Assembly (NCBI RefSeq): GCF_005877005.1 | Contig: NZ_SSNH01000001.1 | Coordinates: 186,001-250,000, forward strand | From: Sinomonas susongensis | GTDB lineage: Bacteria > Actinomycetota > Actinomycetes > Actinomycetales > Micrococcaceae | Direction: 5' to 3' | Length of the DNA stretch: 64,000 bases | Shown here: piece by piece, positions 17,075 to 25,895 of the stretch | Layout of the letters: each line of letters opens with the position of its first letter | Position numbering within the stretch: the stretch's first letter is position 1 | The notes under the pieces: model-generated | Told to the model about the DNA's origin: nothing | Database searches by the model: none | Seen by the model: the letters and a program-made list of their open reading frames with translations, nothing else | Made by a program: the position numbers and the translations under genes

Positions 17075-18121
17075 CTACTGGGTGAGGCGAACGATGGTCG
17101 CGCCGAAGGGCGTTGAAGGGCCGACCTGGTACTTGTTGTCGAGAGCGACGAACGTGACGAACTGGCCGATGATCCCGGTGCAGTTTCCAGTGCAGCTGAG
17201 GGCTGAGGACCCGTTGGGATTCTGGTTGTTGTAGGAATTGTTCGGGTTCGTTGTGCTCGTCGCGCCGAAATTCCAGGCGATGACACTGAACGCAGCGAAG
17301 CCCGCGAGGGTGTAGACGGCGCTCGAACCGGTCCCCGTGACGGCAGTGAAGACCGGCAGGAGGACGATGAGCTTCTGACCGGCGTTGAGGGTGGAGACCC
17401 ACTGTGCCAGGAGGGCGCTGCAGTTGGAGGGTGCGCTGTTTCCCGGGCTGCTGCCGCCCTCGGACTGGGCGATGTTGATCGTGGCCCCGCAAGAGTTCGC
17501 GTCCTGGACGAGCCAACCGAAGCCGCCGGGGACGGCCTGACCGGAGGGACCGTAGTTGCAGCCCGGATTGGCGCTGCTCCCGTGGCTCTCGAGAAGCTGG
17601 AACGCCCCATTGATCTGTCCCGTGACCTGGCAGACAGAGAACGCCAGAGGGAATGGGGCGACACCGGTGCTAGGGCTTCCCCAGGCTGCCGTTGCCGTGG
17701 CTCCAAGCCTCGCGCTCGTGATTCCGAGCGTCTGGGCGAGGAACAGCGAGACCGAGCCCGGCTGCATCCCCGACTGGAGCGGCTGAGTGGCCGCGGTTAC
17801 CGTCTGAGCAGTGGTGTCGATGGTGAGCGAGGCGATGCCAGCCTCGGCTTTCGACATATTCGACTGGGCGAGGGAAGTGGCCAGCGGCGAGGTGCTTGAG
17901 CAATCGCTGTTCTGCAGCGATGCCGCGCACTTCTGGGCGACCGCGATGGCCGCTGCGTCCGCCCCGCTCTGGAGCTGCGCGCGCTTCGCGTAGAGCATCC
18001 CGCCGTCCACCGCCAGGGCGCTCGCGGCGAGCAGCACGGTGAGGAGCAGGGACGTGACGACGGCGACGGCTCCGCGCTCGCGGTCGGCGCCGGCGTCGAA
18101 CTTCGAGATCAGCCGCCGCAC
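17075..18121 (-). CDS. tadG: TadG-like pilus-associated protein (tad1)
   Basis: A 348-residue protein with a class III-type N-terminus: RERGAVAVVTS followed by a single membrane helix and the AVDGGMLYAKRAQLQSGADAAA motif of the TadG/Tad N-terminal family. The rest is Ser/Thr/Asn-rich and outside the membrane, with several cysteines (for example CNYGPSG, SCGATIN, CTGNCTG). GTG 18121 overlaps tadE by 13 bases, the same geometry as in tad2. Confidence 0.85.
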   Translation of the reverse strand: MRRLISKFDAGADRERGAVAVVTSLLLTVLLAASALAVDGGMLYAKRAQLQSGADAAAIAVAQKCAASLQNSDCSSTSPLATSLAQSNMSKAEAGIASLTIDTTAQTVTAATQPLQSGMQPGSVSLFLAQTLGITSARLGATATAAWGSPSTGVAPFPLAFSVCQVTGQINGAFQLLESHGSSANPGCNYGPSGQAVPGGFGWLVQDANSCGATINIAQSEGGSSPGNSAPSNCSALLAQWVSTLNAGQKLIVLLPVFTAVTGTGSSAVYTLAGFAAFSVIAWNFGATSTTNPNNSYNNQNPNGSSALSCTGNCTGIIGQFVTFVALDNKYQVGPSTPFGATIVRLTQ

Positions 18122-18480
18122 AGCATGACCCCCTTCCCTTGCAGGGGGAAGGTGCCGAAGAAGCCTGTGCCGGAGAACGTGTAGTTCACGGTGAAGGTCA
18201 CCTGGGTGCCCGCGCTGCAGGTTGTCGGCGAGGCCGCGAACGACGACGACGGGAGCTGGCCGAGCGGGGACGCCGCGTTCTGCGCGGCCGCGATCGCCGC
18301 GGACTGGCTGTTCTGCAGGACCATGACCCGGGCTCCGGCGCGGGCCGCGTACGTGAGGGTCTGCTGCGCGCTGAAGATCCGGCCGAAGTCGATGATGCCG
18401 AGCACCAGCAGGAGCAGGGCCGGCAGGACGAGCGCGAACTCGACGGCTGCGGCTCCGCGTTCGCGGTGCTGGGCGGACAT
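18109..18480 (-). CDS. tadE: TadE-like minor pseudopilin (tad1)
   Basis: A 123-residue minor pilin-like protein. RERGAAAVEFALVLPALLLLVLGIID is the TadE leader and hydrophobic helix, with probable prepilin peptidase cleavage after the Gly and the conserved Glu at +5. The C-terminal half is Ser/Thr-rich with two cysteines and ends MLCGG. It lies upstream of and overlapping tadG. Confidence 0.87.
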   Translation of the reverse strand: MSAQHRERGAAAVEFALVLPALLLLVLGIIDFGRIFSAQQTLTYAARAGARVMVLQNSQSAAIAAAQNAASPLGQLPSSSFAASPTTCSAGTQVTFTVNYTFSGTGFFGTFPLQGKGVMLCGG

Positions 18481-18532
18481 GTGGGCTCCTCCGGTGCTGG
18501 ATGCGGTTGCTGGGTGAGGCTGCGGACACGTT

Positions 18533-18575
18533 GAGGCCGCCCGGCCCCGGCGCTGTGCCAGATCCGGGCGGCCTC
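18533..18575 (-). terminator. Hairpin between the tad1 pilin genes and tadE
   Basis: GAGGCCGCCCGG (18533-18544) and CCGGGCGGCCTC (18564-18575) form a perfect 12-bp stem with a 19-base loop just after the flp stop. There is no T run. It is well placed to attenuate or stabilise so that pilin mRNA exceeds machinery mRNA. Confidence 0.55.
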
Positions 18576-18581
18576 AACGGA

Positions 18582-18749
18582 TCACGGGTTGGTGGTGGGA
18601 ACCTGCCCGGCGACGTTGGTGAACATCGTCTGGAGATTGCCGCCAAGGAGGCTGACGGCAACGATGATGACGACGGCGATGAGGGCGACCATGATGCCGT
18701 ACTCGACGGCGGTTGCGCCCTTCTCGCCGGAGAAGAGGCGGCGAATCAT
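18582..18749 (-). CDS. Flp-type pilin, 55 residues (tad1)
   Basis: Begins MIRRLFSGEKG and continues ATAVEYGIMVALIAVVIIVA, the Flp prepilin signature G/ATAVEY with Glu at +5 of the mature helix; ends GQVPTTNP. It starts eight bases after the upstream pilin gene and shares the mature C-terminus with it, so the pair is a recent duplication. The mature pilin would be about 45 residues. Confidence 0.93.
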   Translation of the reverse strand: MIRRLFSGEKGATAVEYGIMVALIAVVIIVAVSLLGGNLQTMFTNVAGQVPTTNP

Positions 18750-18757
18750 CGGGCGGC

Positions 18758-18967
18758 TCACGGGTTGGTGGTGGGGACCTGGCCGGCGACGTTGGTGAAC
18801 ATCTTGGTCAGGTTGCCGCCGAGGAGGGTCACAGCGACGATGATGACGACGGCGATGAGGGCGACCATGATGCCGTACTCGACGGCGGTAGCACCCTTCT
18901 CGTCGGAGAGGAAGCGCTCCTTGGCCTTGAGGCCGAGGACGTGCAGGGAAGCGATGAGAGAAAGCAT
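18758..18967 (-). CDS. Flp-type pilin, 69 residues (tad1)
   Basis: First gene of tad1. It has a longer leader (MLSLIASLHVLGLKAKERFL, then SDEKG) before ATAVEYGIMVALIAVVIIVA. The mature part is almost identical to its neighbour (LLGGNLTKMFTNVAGQ versus LLGGNLQTMFTNVAGQ). ATG 18967 follows CAGGAGCCAGAC. The 170 bases upstream, to the acyltransferase stop, must hold the tad1 promoter. Confidence 0.94.
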   Translation of the reverse strand: MLSLIASLHVLGLKAKERFLSDEKGATAVEYGIMVALIAVVIIVAVTLLGGNLTKMFTNVAGQVPTTNP

Positions 18968-19081
18968 GTCTGGCTCCTGTTGGGGGATGGTTCCGCTGGC
19001 GGTTACCAGCTCCACCATCGACGTTAGGAGCGGAGACACGGGTTGGCTGCGAATCTTGCGTGAAGCTGGGGGAAGGCTTGC

Positions 19082-19106
19082 GGAACCCGAGGGATGTGAG
19101 GGTTCC
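19082..19106 (-). terminator. Weak stem-loop after the acyltransferase gene
   Basis: GGAACCC at 19082-19088 pairs with GGGTTCC at 19100-19106 around 11 bases, downstream of the tad2 operon's last gene. No T tract follows, so termination here is only a suggestion. Confidence 0.3.
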
Positions 19107-19137
19107 CTGCGTTTTCCTTGGGTTGGAGCTTGGGCCT

Positions 19138-20340
19138 CTAGTGGGTTGCGGCGAGCTCGATCCGGTTGTTCCGGCGCGGTTGCCGGTGCCGCCGCCAGCG
19201 CTGCGCGGGTTGCTCCACCAAGATGCAGCTCAGGAAGGCGACGGGCCACACCGCGATGAGCGCTACGGCCGCGTAGGCGAGCGGCGGCATGAAAGCCGGG
19301 AGGTGGAGCGCCGCGAGCAGCTGCTGCACCGGCCAACCGTAGAGGTAGACGCCGTAGGAGATGTCGCGCCTGAGCGCGGTCCCGGCAATGCGGTGGGACC
19401 CGGCCGCGAGGACCAGATAGGTCGTCGGGAGGGCGGTGAGGACCGGCCCAAGGCCCGTGACGAGGAATGCGAACGAGAGTGCTGCGGCCAGGACCGCCGG
19501 GAGGAATTCGACGCGGACCCGGTCACGGTAGAAGGCGAGGAGCGAGCCGGCCAAGAAGAACGCGATCAACGGAAGTACCAGGGCGGTCCGCTCTGGCTCG
19601 AACCCGCTCGCGAACATCTGGCTGCTGTCGACGGCGGTTGTCGCGGCCAGGAGGAGAGCCACCACCACGGGCGCGTGCCGCTCCGCCGCTCTGCGCCGCA
19701 GCAGGAACACGACAGAGGCGACGACGACGTAGCAGAGGACCGCCCACGTCAGCGTCCAGAGGATCCCGTTCCAGTCGAGGTGGTCGGCATTCCCCTGGAG
19801 CGAGGTGCCGATCGAGGGGGCGCTCGACGCCCCGTTGAGCACTACGAGCCCAACAGCCAGGTACGTGAGGGCGGCGTGCGGGTCGTAGTGGCCGCCCGTC
19901 AGCAACGCGCCCACCGGCGCCCCACCCAAGGCCACGACGAGAGCCGCGACGACCAGGCCCGCGTAGAGGGGCACGAGATGCGCGGCTGCGAATGCTCGGA
20001 AGGACGGCGAACGCCGGGCGCTCGCAGTGGCGAGGTAGCCCGAGATGGCGAAGAAGCCCAGCATTCCCGCCGTGCCGAGTCTGATTCCGTAGAAGGCCGG
20101 CTGCGGGCCGTACCCGCCAACCCACCAGGCGTTGGAGACGATCACCGCGGCGGCGCAGAGGAGCCGGAGCAGGTTGAGGGAATGGAGGGAGGGGTCGAGC
20201 ACCGTTGTGCGGCCGAGCTCGCTCGGCTGGCTGACGGTCCGGAGGTCGGAGCCCTCTCCCGGTTCTGGGTGCCGGGAGAGGACTCCGGATCGTGGGGCGC
20301 GTGCCGGCTTGGCCACGCGCGGTTGTGATGAGGAGATCAT
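19138..20340 (-). CDS. Acyltransferase-3 family membrane protein (OafA-like)
   Basis: A 400-residue polytopic protein. LLRLLCAAAVIVSNAWWVGG resembles the catalytic first helix of acyltransferase-3 proteins, but an Asn stands where many members have His. About ten hydrophobic segments follow (for example LTWAVLCYVVVASVVFLL) and a basic tail. ATG 20340 overlaps the stop of the upstream pilin-like gene in ATGA, so it is translationally coupled to tad2. It might O-acylate a surface glycan or a pilus component; that is inference. The first 70 residues are polar and could be shorter. Confidence 0.82.
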   Translation of the reverse strand: MISSSQPRVAKPARAPRSGVLSRHPEPGEGSDLRTVSQPSELGRTTVLDPSLHSLNLLRLLCAAAVIVSNAWWVGGYGPQPAFYGIRLGTAGMLGFFAISGYLATASARRSPSFRAFAAAHLVPLYAGLVVAALVVALGGAPVGALLTGGHYDPHAALTYLAVGLVVLNGASSAPSIGTSLQGNADHLDWNGILWTLTWAVLCYVVVASVVFLLRRRAAERHAPVVVALLLAATTAVDSSQMFASGFEPERTALVLPLIAFFLAGSLLAFYRDRVRVEFLPAVLAAALSFAFLVTGLGPVLTALPTTYLVLAAGSHRIAGTALRRDISYGVYLYGWPVQQLLAALHLPAFMPPLAYAAVALIAVWPVAFLSCILVEQPAQRWRRHRQPRRNNRIELAATH

Positions 20341-20537
20341 GGAAGGTGGAGTCCGGACCTCAAGAGGTCCACGAGGTGGTTGTAGTAGTCGCCGAGCGCG
20401 GCGCCGAAGAGCGCCAGTCCGGCGATGATCACCATGGCGATGGACCCGCAGAGGATGGCGTATTCCGTGGCGGTGGCGCCGCGCTCGCACTGATCCGAAC
20501 CGGCGGATTTCGGCTCTTCCATGACCTCACCCTTCAC
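20337..20537 (-). CDS. Additional Flp/TadE-like pilin at the 3' end of tad2
   Basis: A 66-residue protein (61 from the internal ATG 20522). CERGATATEYAILCGSIAMV carries the prepilin site G/ATATEY; the C-terminal half (DYYNHLVDLLRSGLHLP) is unlike the other pilins, and a Cys lies inside the helix. The GTG at 20537 overlaps the tadC stop; ATG 20522 has AAGGG seven bases upstream, and both are possible. Its position after tadC suggests a minor or specialised pilin. Confidence 0.85.
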   Translation of the reverse strand: MKGEVMEEPKSAGSDQCERGATATEYAILCGSIAMVIIAGLALFGAALGDYYNHLVDLLRSGLHLP

Positions 20538-21412
20538 GAGAAGACCTTGACGATGTTCATCACCGTCGGGCCCAAAATGATGACGAAGAGAGCCGGAAGG
20601 ATGGAGAAGACCAAAGGAAAGAGGATCTTCACCGGGATCTTCATGGCGTGCTCCTCGGCTCTCTGCCGGCGCTTGAGCCGCATCTCCATGGCTTGTGCCC
20701 GGAGGACGTTGGCGATCGCGATGCCGTACTGGTCCGCTTGGACGATCGAGCGGACAAATGACCGGAGTTCTGGAAACGCGGCTCGTTGGGACAGATCCAG
20801 ATAGGCGTCGCGACGCGCGCGGCCAACCTGGATGTCCTGCAGAGTTCGCACGAATTCATCCGCTAGGGGACCGGTGCTGTTCTGAGCAGCGCGGTCCATC
20901 GCGCCCTCGAAGCCGATACCGGCCTCGACCGAGATGAGCATTTGGTCCAGCATGTTGGGCAGCGCGATCTGCATCGCACTCCTGCGCTTCTGGGCCGTGT
21001 TGTTCAGCAGGATGTCCGGCACGAAGTAGAGAAGCGCCGTGGCGGCGATCAGGATGAGGAAGGACTGGATTCCCGGTTGCTTGAGGACGACGAGCAGTCC
21101 GAAGGCAAATGTCGCCAAGGCTAGCAATGGTTTGACGACAAGAACTCGGTTCAGCGGCCACGCCTTGGGGCGTCCGGCTCCGGCCAGCTTTTGGTCGAGC
21201 CAGGCCGTGTACCGTTTCGACGTCAAGCGCCGCGCCGCCGCGGTGAGTGCCTCGGGCACTGATGACGGTGAGGCCTTCTGAGTGGCTTGGGCGAGGCCCA
21301 GGTTTCGCTCGATGCTCCGGCGGGTGGACCTGTCTGCGCCTACGAAGGACCACGTCAGGTAGGTGATCGGAATGACGATGGCCGCGATGGATCCGATGAC
21401 GATGATGGGCAT
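20534..21412 (-). CDS. tadC: Tad pilus platform protein TadC (tad2)
   Basis: A 292-residue T2SS-F protein homologous to the tad1 copy: MLDQMLISVEAGIGFEGAMD, RTLQDIQVGRARRDAYLDL, KRRQRAEEHAMKIPVKILFP. Membrane segments at the N-terminus, about 90-130, and the last 30 residues. It starts seven bases after tadB. Codons use more A/T in third position than the tad1 copy. Confidence 0.92.
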   Translation of the reverse strand: MPIIVIGSIAAIVIPITYLTWSFVGADRSTRRSIERNLGLAQATQKASPSSVPEALTAAARRLTSKRYTAWLDQKLAGAGRPKAWPLNRVLVVKPLLALATFAFGLLVVLKQPGIQSFLILIAATALLYFVPDILLNNTAQKRRSAMQIALPNMLDQMLISVEAGIGFEGAMDRAAQNSTGPLADEFVRTLQDIQVGRARRDAYLDLSQRAAFPELRSFVRSIVQADQYGIAIANVLRAQAMEMRLKRRQRAEEHAMKIPVKILFPLVFSILPALFVIILGPTVMNIVKVFS

Positions 21413-21419
21413 GGTTTCC

Positions 21420-22361
21420 TCAGAACTTCGGCTTGATGATCCGCAGGAGCCAGAACGTGCCTGCCGTCAGCATGAGAGCAACGGCCGCGAGCATGAGCCA
21501 ACCGGGCACAGTGCCGAAGAAGATGCCCGCATAGCTCGGATTGATGAAGCAGATGACGACGAGCATGAAGATCGGGAGAGCGACCAGGACGCCTGCGGAC
21601 ATACGTCCCTCAGCGCTGAGTGCCTTGACCTGTCGGGCTAGTTTCGCGCGATCCAGGATCGTCTCGTTGACGTTGACGAGCAGTTCGGCGAGGTTGCCGC
21701 CGACCTCTCGCTGCGTATCGATGGCCTGGGCCACCCAGAGGAAGTCCTGGCTCTTCATCCGTGCTGCTGTGTCGAGGAGCGACTCCACGAGGTCGCGGCC
21801 GATGCGATTCTCGTTGACAACTCGACGGAGTTCCTCGCCCATTGGAGCCTCAGATTCGTCGGCAGCTCCGTCCACAGCGCGGAGCAGGCTGTGGCCTGCT
21901 CGCATGCTCCCCGCGAGCATGGTGAGCGTGTCAGGGAGCTGTTCGGCGAACTTCGATTGCCGTCGGGAGGCTCTGATGTTCAGCCACATCAGCATCCCCA
22001 CGGGACCAGCAAACGCGAGCAGGATCCCCATCCCAAGGCCGCCGAGCATGAAGCCGATGACGCCCAGCGCGAAGAACGATGCTCCGCACATGAGCAGGAA
22101 GTCGGCCGCACGGATCCTCAGGCCAGCCTGCTCGAACTTGTCCGCTCCGAGGACTCGGAGCTGGCGACCCTGCAGCCCCTTGTTGATGGCCCCCACTGCA
22201 CCCTGCGTCACTTTTGAAAGTGCCGACTCGGAGTCCTGCAGCTCGGGCCGCCTACGGTCGAGAGGCACCACCCGGTGGGATTTTGCGACAAAGAAAACCA
22301 ACACGAAAATCGCTGCGTAAACCGCGATCAGGCCAGTGAAGAGAATGGCGGGCGAGTCCAT
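21420..22361 (-). CDS. tadB: Tad pilus platform protein TadB (tad2)
   Basis: A 313-residue T2SS-F protein. QLPDTLTMLAGSMRAGHSLL, TQREVGGNLAELLVNVNETI and the tail LLRIIKPKF match the tad1 TadB closely, in the same gene position. It starts nine bases after the ATPase gene. Confidence 0.92.
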   Translation of the reverse strand: MDSPAILFTGLIAVYAAIFVLVFFVAKSHRVVPLDRRRPELQDSESALSKVTQGAVGAINKGLQGRQLRVLGADKFEQAGLRIRAADFLLMCGASFFALGVIGFMLGGLGMGILLAFAGPVGMLMWLNIRASRRQSKFAEQLPDTLTMLAGSMRAGHSLLRAVDGAADESEAPMGEELRRVVNENRIGRDLVESLLDTAARMKSQDFLWVAQAIDTQREVGGNLAELLVNVNETILDRAKLARQVKALSAEGRMSAGVLVALPIFMLVVICFINPSYAGIFFGTVPGWLMLAAVALMLTAGTFWLLRIIKPKF

Positions 22362-22370
22362 GGCGCTGCC

Positions 22371-23885
22371 TCACACCCTTCCTGGCTGCTGGCCGAAGAT
22401 GTTCCCGCTGATCTTGATGCCCAGATCCGCAAAGCGTTCGGTGAACCGAGGCCGTACTCCTGTCGGAATTGGCTTGCCACGGAATCGGCCATTCGCATCG
22501 ACCCCTGCACTGAAGTCGAAGAGGAAGGCGTCTTGCAGCGTGACGATGTCGCCTTCCATTCCTTGGACTTCCGTCACATGGGTGACCCTGCGCGTCCCAT
22601 CCCTGAGGCGGCTCAAGTGGACGATGAGGTTTACTGCCGACGCCACCTGCTCGCGGATGGCTCGGAGGGGGAGATCCATTCCGGCCATCAGGACCAGCGT
22701 TTCGAGACGTGCGACCGCATCGCGGGGGGAGTTGGCGTGAACTGTCGACAACGAGCCGTCGTGGCCGGTGTTCATCGCTTGGAGCATGTCCAAGGTCTCG
22801 CCTCCGCGCACCTCGCCAACGACAATTCGGTCTGGACGCATACGAAGCGAGTTCCTCACGAGGTCACGAATAGTAATCGCGCCCTGGCCCTCGATGTTCG
22901 GCGGCCTGCTTTCCAACCGGACCACGTGGTCCTGCTGGAGCTGCAGTTCCACAGCGTCCTCAATCGTGACGATGCGTTCCGAGGCCGGGATGAACGAAGA
23001 GAGCACGTTGAGCAGCGTCGTCTTTCCGGTGCCTGTGCCGCCCGACACGATGATGTTCATCCTGGCCTCGACGCATGCTCGCAACAGTTCAGCCATTTCC
23101 GGGCTGAGCGAGCCGAGCTCGATGAGTCGCTGGACCGTGAGTGCGTCCCTTGAGAACTTGCGGATAGTGAGGGCAGCGCCATTCACCGCAAGCGGCGGGA
23201 TGATCGCGTTGACTCGGGACCCGTCTGCGAGTCGCGCATCCACCAGAGGCGACGACTCGTCGACTCGCCGGCCGATTCGCGAGACGATGCGGTCGATCAC
23301 TCTGCGCAACTGCTCCTCTGAGACGAAGGTCGTCTCGGTGGCTTGCAGGCGGCCGGCTCGCTCTACGTAGACTTGGTCGGCGCGATTGACCATGACCTCG
23401 GTGACACTTGGGTCGTCCAAGTACCGCTGGAGCGGCCCGAGGCCGAGCACATCATCCATGACCTCATTGATGAGGCGCTCCCGTTCCCCGGAAGTCAGAG
23501 GAACGTCCTGCTCCGCGACAACGTCCCTGAGCTCGGTTCTGACGTAGTCATGGAGCGCTTCTTCGCTCAGCGAGGAATCGGTGATGCGGCTGCCGACCCG
23601 CTCATAGAGCTCAGCAGTTGCCTTCTCCTTGAGCTCACGGAGAGCTTGGCTGCTTCGAACGCTGCCAAGAGACGAATGGCCCGAGAGCCGTGCTTCAGCC
23701 TCTGCTGCCACGAGGGCGTCCCGTCGAACGCTCAACGTGGAGCCGGGCAATTCCGGACTTCCAGCCAGAGGTACGCCAGGCGCCGATGTGAGGATCGCTG
23801 CAGTACTAGCTGGAGTCGCCTCGTCTGGCGAGTCGGAAGGGTATCGGGGATTCCTGGCTGCATTGAGACGATCGCTCAGGCTCAC
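22371..23885 (-). CDS. tadA: Tad pilus assembly ATPase TadA/CpaF (tad2)
   Basis: A 504-residue CpaF-type ATPase. The N-terminal 110 residues are variable, then GLGPLQRYLDDPSVTEVMVN, Walker A SGGTGTGKTTLLN, DRIVVGEVRGGETLDMLQA and TGHDGSLSTVHANSP. The motor domain is nearly the same as tad1 TadA, while the N-terminal part differs. GTG 23885 overlaps the tadZ stop in GTGA. Confidence 0.95.
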   Translation of the reverse strand: MSLSDRLNAARNPRYPSDSPDEATPASTAAILTSAPGVPLAGSPELPGSTLSVRRDALVAAEAEARLSGHSSLGSVRSSQALRELKEKATAELYERVGSRITDSSLSEEALHDYVRTELRDVVAEQDVPLTSGERERLINEVMDDVLGLGPLQRYLDDPSVTEVMVNRADQVYVERAGRLQATETTFVSEEQLRRVIDRIVSRIGRRVDESSPLVDARLADGSRVNAIIPPLAVNGAALTIRKFSRDALTVQRLIELGSLSPEMAELLRACVEARMNIIVSGGTGTGKTTLLNVLSSFIPASERIVTIEDAVELQLQQDHVVRLESRPPNIEGQGAITIRDLVRNSLRMRPDRIVVGEVRGGETLDMLQAMNTGHDGSLSTVHANSPRDAVARLETLVLMAGMDLPLRAIREQVASAVNLIVHLSRLRDGTRRVTHVTEVQGMEGDIVTLQDAFLFDFSAGVDANGRFRGKPIPTGVRPRFTERFADLGIKISGNIFGQQPGRV

Positions 23886-25087
23886 TGGAACACCACCCGT
23901 CGATGCGCCTGACGACGGTTCTTTTCCTCCCACGAGGGGTGGAACCGTTCGACCAGCTTCCGCAGGCCCTTGACGGTCGCGTCGCGCATCCCATCCTGGA
24001 GGGCAGGCACCCCTCGGTTGGTCGCCAACGGCATGCTCTTCGACCGTGCAAGGATCACGTCTACCGGAACGCTGATAGTCGCTTCGATGTCCTGGACGGT
24101 GATGCCGGACTTGCGGTCGGCCATGTTCACGACTACATGCCTGTGCTCTGGAAGCATGTCGAGCTCACTGAGGATCTCGAGGCCCGACTTGAGACCCCTG
24201 ACGCTCGGGAGATCCATACCGCAGACCCACACGACATCGGTCGCCTGATCCAAGGCCGCGAGCACGTGCTCCCCCAAGCCGGGGGAAGTGTCGACGACGA
24301 CGTATTGGAATTCCGCAGCGAGCTGCGAGATGAGTTCCCCGACCTTCTCTGTCGAGACTCGGTCGGCGTCTGCCGGATTGAGAGGCGCACAGAGGGCGTA
24401 CAGCTTCGTCGAATGCGGAACCAGATAGGTCTTGAGCGAGAGCGAATCCATCGGACCATTGACCGCATCCGCGATCGAGCGGTCGGGCTTCATCATGAGG
24501 CCGCTTGCTACGTCGCCGAACTGGAGGTCGAGATCGACGATAACGACCGACATCGGAGAGTTCTTGGCTAGACCGACGGCGATGTTAGTCGCAATCGTCG
24601 TCTTGCCCACGCCGCCTTTGGGCGACATGACGGTGATGACCCGACCGTGGCCCTGCCCGGCCGATTCCATTTCTCCCGGATGCGCGGCGGCGGAGCTGGA
24701 CAGGCGATACGCCGCCGCCGTCGCCGCTTGTTCCAAGTGCACGCGGAGTGTGTCGACATCGGCTTCCGGTGTGACCAGATCCCTAACTCCCGAGCGCATG
24801 GCAGCTAGGGCCAACTCCGGCGATGCCTCGGCCGCGTACATCACGCTCACGTGCGGCGAGCGCACGTCTACGGCGGCGGCAAAATTGAGGACCTCGGCAG
24901 ACGGAAGATCCGGTCCCAGGACCAATACCTCGAGCGGCTCGCCGACGAGCTGTCCGAACATGTCATCGATCGTCGAAGGCAGGAAATCGGCACGGAAGGC
25001 CTGAAGGCTTCCCGGCAGTCCGGCGGCTGCGAGTCGTACTCGTTCGTCGAATTCGGGATGGGCAGTGACTAGTGCGAAGCGGCTCAT
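23882..25087 (-). CDS. tadZ: TadZ/CpaE-like ParA-family ATPase (tad2)
   Basis: A 401-residue paralogue of the tad1 TadZ: receiver-like N-terminal domain, deviant Walker A MSPKGGVGKTTIATN, IVDLDLQFGDVASG. It also starts MSRFALVT and ends in a basic HRRVVFQ. Four-base overlaps at both ends. Confidence 0.92.
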   Translation of the reverse strand: MSRFALVTAHPEFDERVRLAAAGLPGSLQAFRADFLPSTIDDMFGQLVGEPLEVLVLGPDLPSAEVLNFAAAVDVRSPHVSVMYAAEASPELALAAMRSGVRDLVTPEADVDTLRVHLEQAATAAAYRLSSSAAAHPGEMESAGQGHGRVITVMSPKGGVGKTTIATNIAVGLAKNSPMSVVIVDLDLQFGDVASGLMMKPDRSIADAVNGPMDSLSLKTYLVPHSTKLYALCAPLNPADADRVSTEKVGELISQLAAEFQYVVVDTSPGLGEHVLAALDQATDVVWVCGMDLPSVRGLKSGLEILSELDMLPEHRHVVVNMADRKSGITVQDIEATISVPVDVILARSKSMPLATNRGVPALQDGMRDATVKGLRKLVERFHPSWEEKNRRQAHRRVVFQ

Positions 25088-25857
25088 CGCAGTACCTTCG
25101 TCCGATCGATGGGAGCAGAGTTGCTGTCCGTCGCGGATGCGGGGTCCTTCGTCAGGTAGATCTGCCCGTAGAGGTCCGCGTGAACGATGCGTTCGACGTC
25201 GCTGGCGGGCCGGGCCAACGTGACCAGATAGTCTCCGCCACTCGAGCTTGAGCTCGAGCTGCCTCCGCCCAGACTGCCCCCCTGGCTCGACTGAGGGCTC
25301 GGGGAGTTGGAATTCTGTGCGAGCGCGCCGCTCGGCAGCTGGACCGCCGTGACCAGAACCTTGTTGAAGGTCATCTGGGTCTGCGCGGGCAGGGTGTCTT
25401 CCTTCGCGAAGGAGATGATGATGCCTACGGTGTCCCCAGCCGCGATGTCGCCTCCAACAACCCGGTCGGCGGACAGCTTGAGGGTCACCTCCTGCATCCC
25501 TGCGGGAACAGCGACGCGGCCTGGCGTAGTGACGGCTGCCGGGTTGATGAACCGGCTGGTGAGGAGCTGCTCGCCTGGCTGAAGCGCGACGGAAGCGACC
25601 TTGCCCTGCAGCGACGCGAGGTCGGTAACGGGATCGGCAGGAATCGCAGCCTTCGGCATCGGCTTCTTGCTCACGTAATCGCCGACGCTCGTAGCCGGCG
25701 TACCGGCCGGTATGGCCTTCTGGACGACGTAGACGTCCTCGGTTTGCACGCCCGCGAGGGCGCGGCTATCTGCGGCATTGACGTAGGTGATGAGAAGGAC
25801 GGTGCCGATGATTGCGACAATCAGAGCAGCCACGCCTCCCAGTAGGCGGGTTCTCAT
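25084..25857 (-). CDS. cpaB: Pilus assembly protein CpaB/RcpC (tad2)
   Basis: A 257-residue protein: membrane anchor LLGGVAALIVAIIGTVLLIT, EDVYVVQKAIPAGTPATSV (SAF-like), GEQLLTSRFINP, and DRVVGGDIAAGDTVGIIISF. A Ser/Gly-rich insert (about 195-215) is absent from the tad1 copy. ATG 25857 is preceded by AAGGAGTCAAC; an ATG 30 bases upstream lacks such a site. Confidence 0.9.
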   Translation of the reverse strand: MRTRLLGGVAALIVAIIGTVLLITYVNAADSRALAGVQTEDVYVVQKAIPAGTPATSVGDYVSKKPMPKAAIPADPVTDLASLQGKVASVALQPGEQLLTSRFINPAAVTTPGRVAVPAGMQEVTLKLSADRVVGGDIAAGDTVGIIISFAKEDTLPAQTQMTFNKVLVTAVQLPSGALAQNSNSPSPQSSQGGSLGGGSSSSSSSGGDYLVTLARPASDVERIVHADLYGQIYLTKDPASATDSNSAPIDRTKVLR

Positions 25858-25895
25858 GTTGACTCCTTGGTATGGCGGATGAGGCATTGACGTGA

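Noticed and set aside
18109-18661. Extended tadG starting near 18661
   Set aside because: The extra N-terminal part is the tadE gene read in another frame; GTG 18121 gives the proper leader and matches the overlap in tad2.
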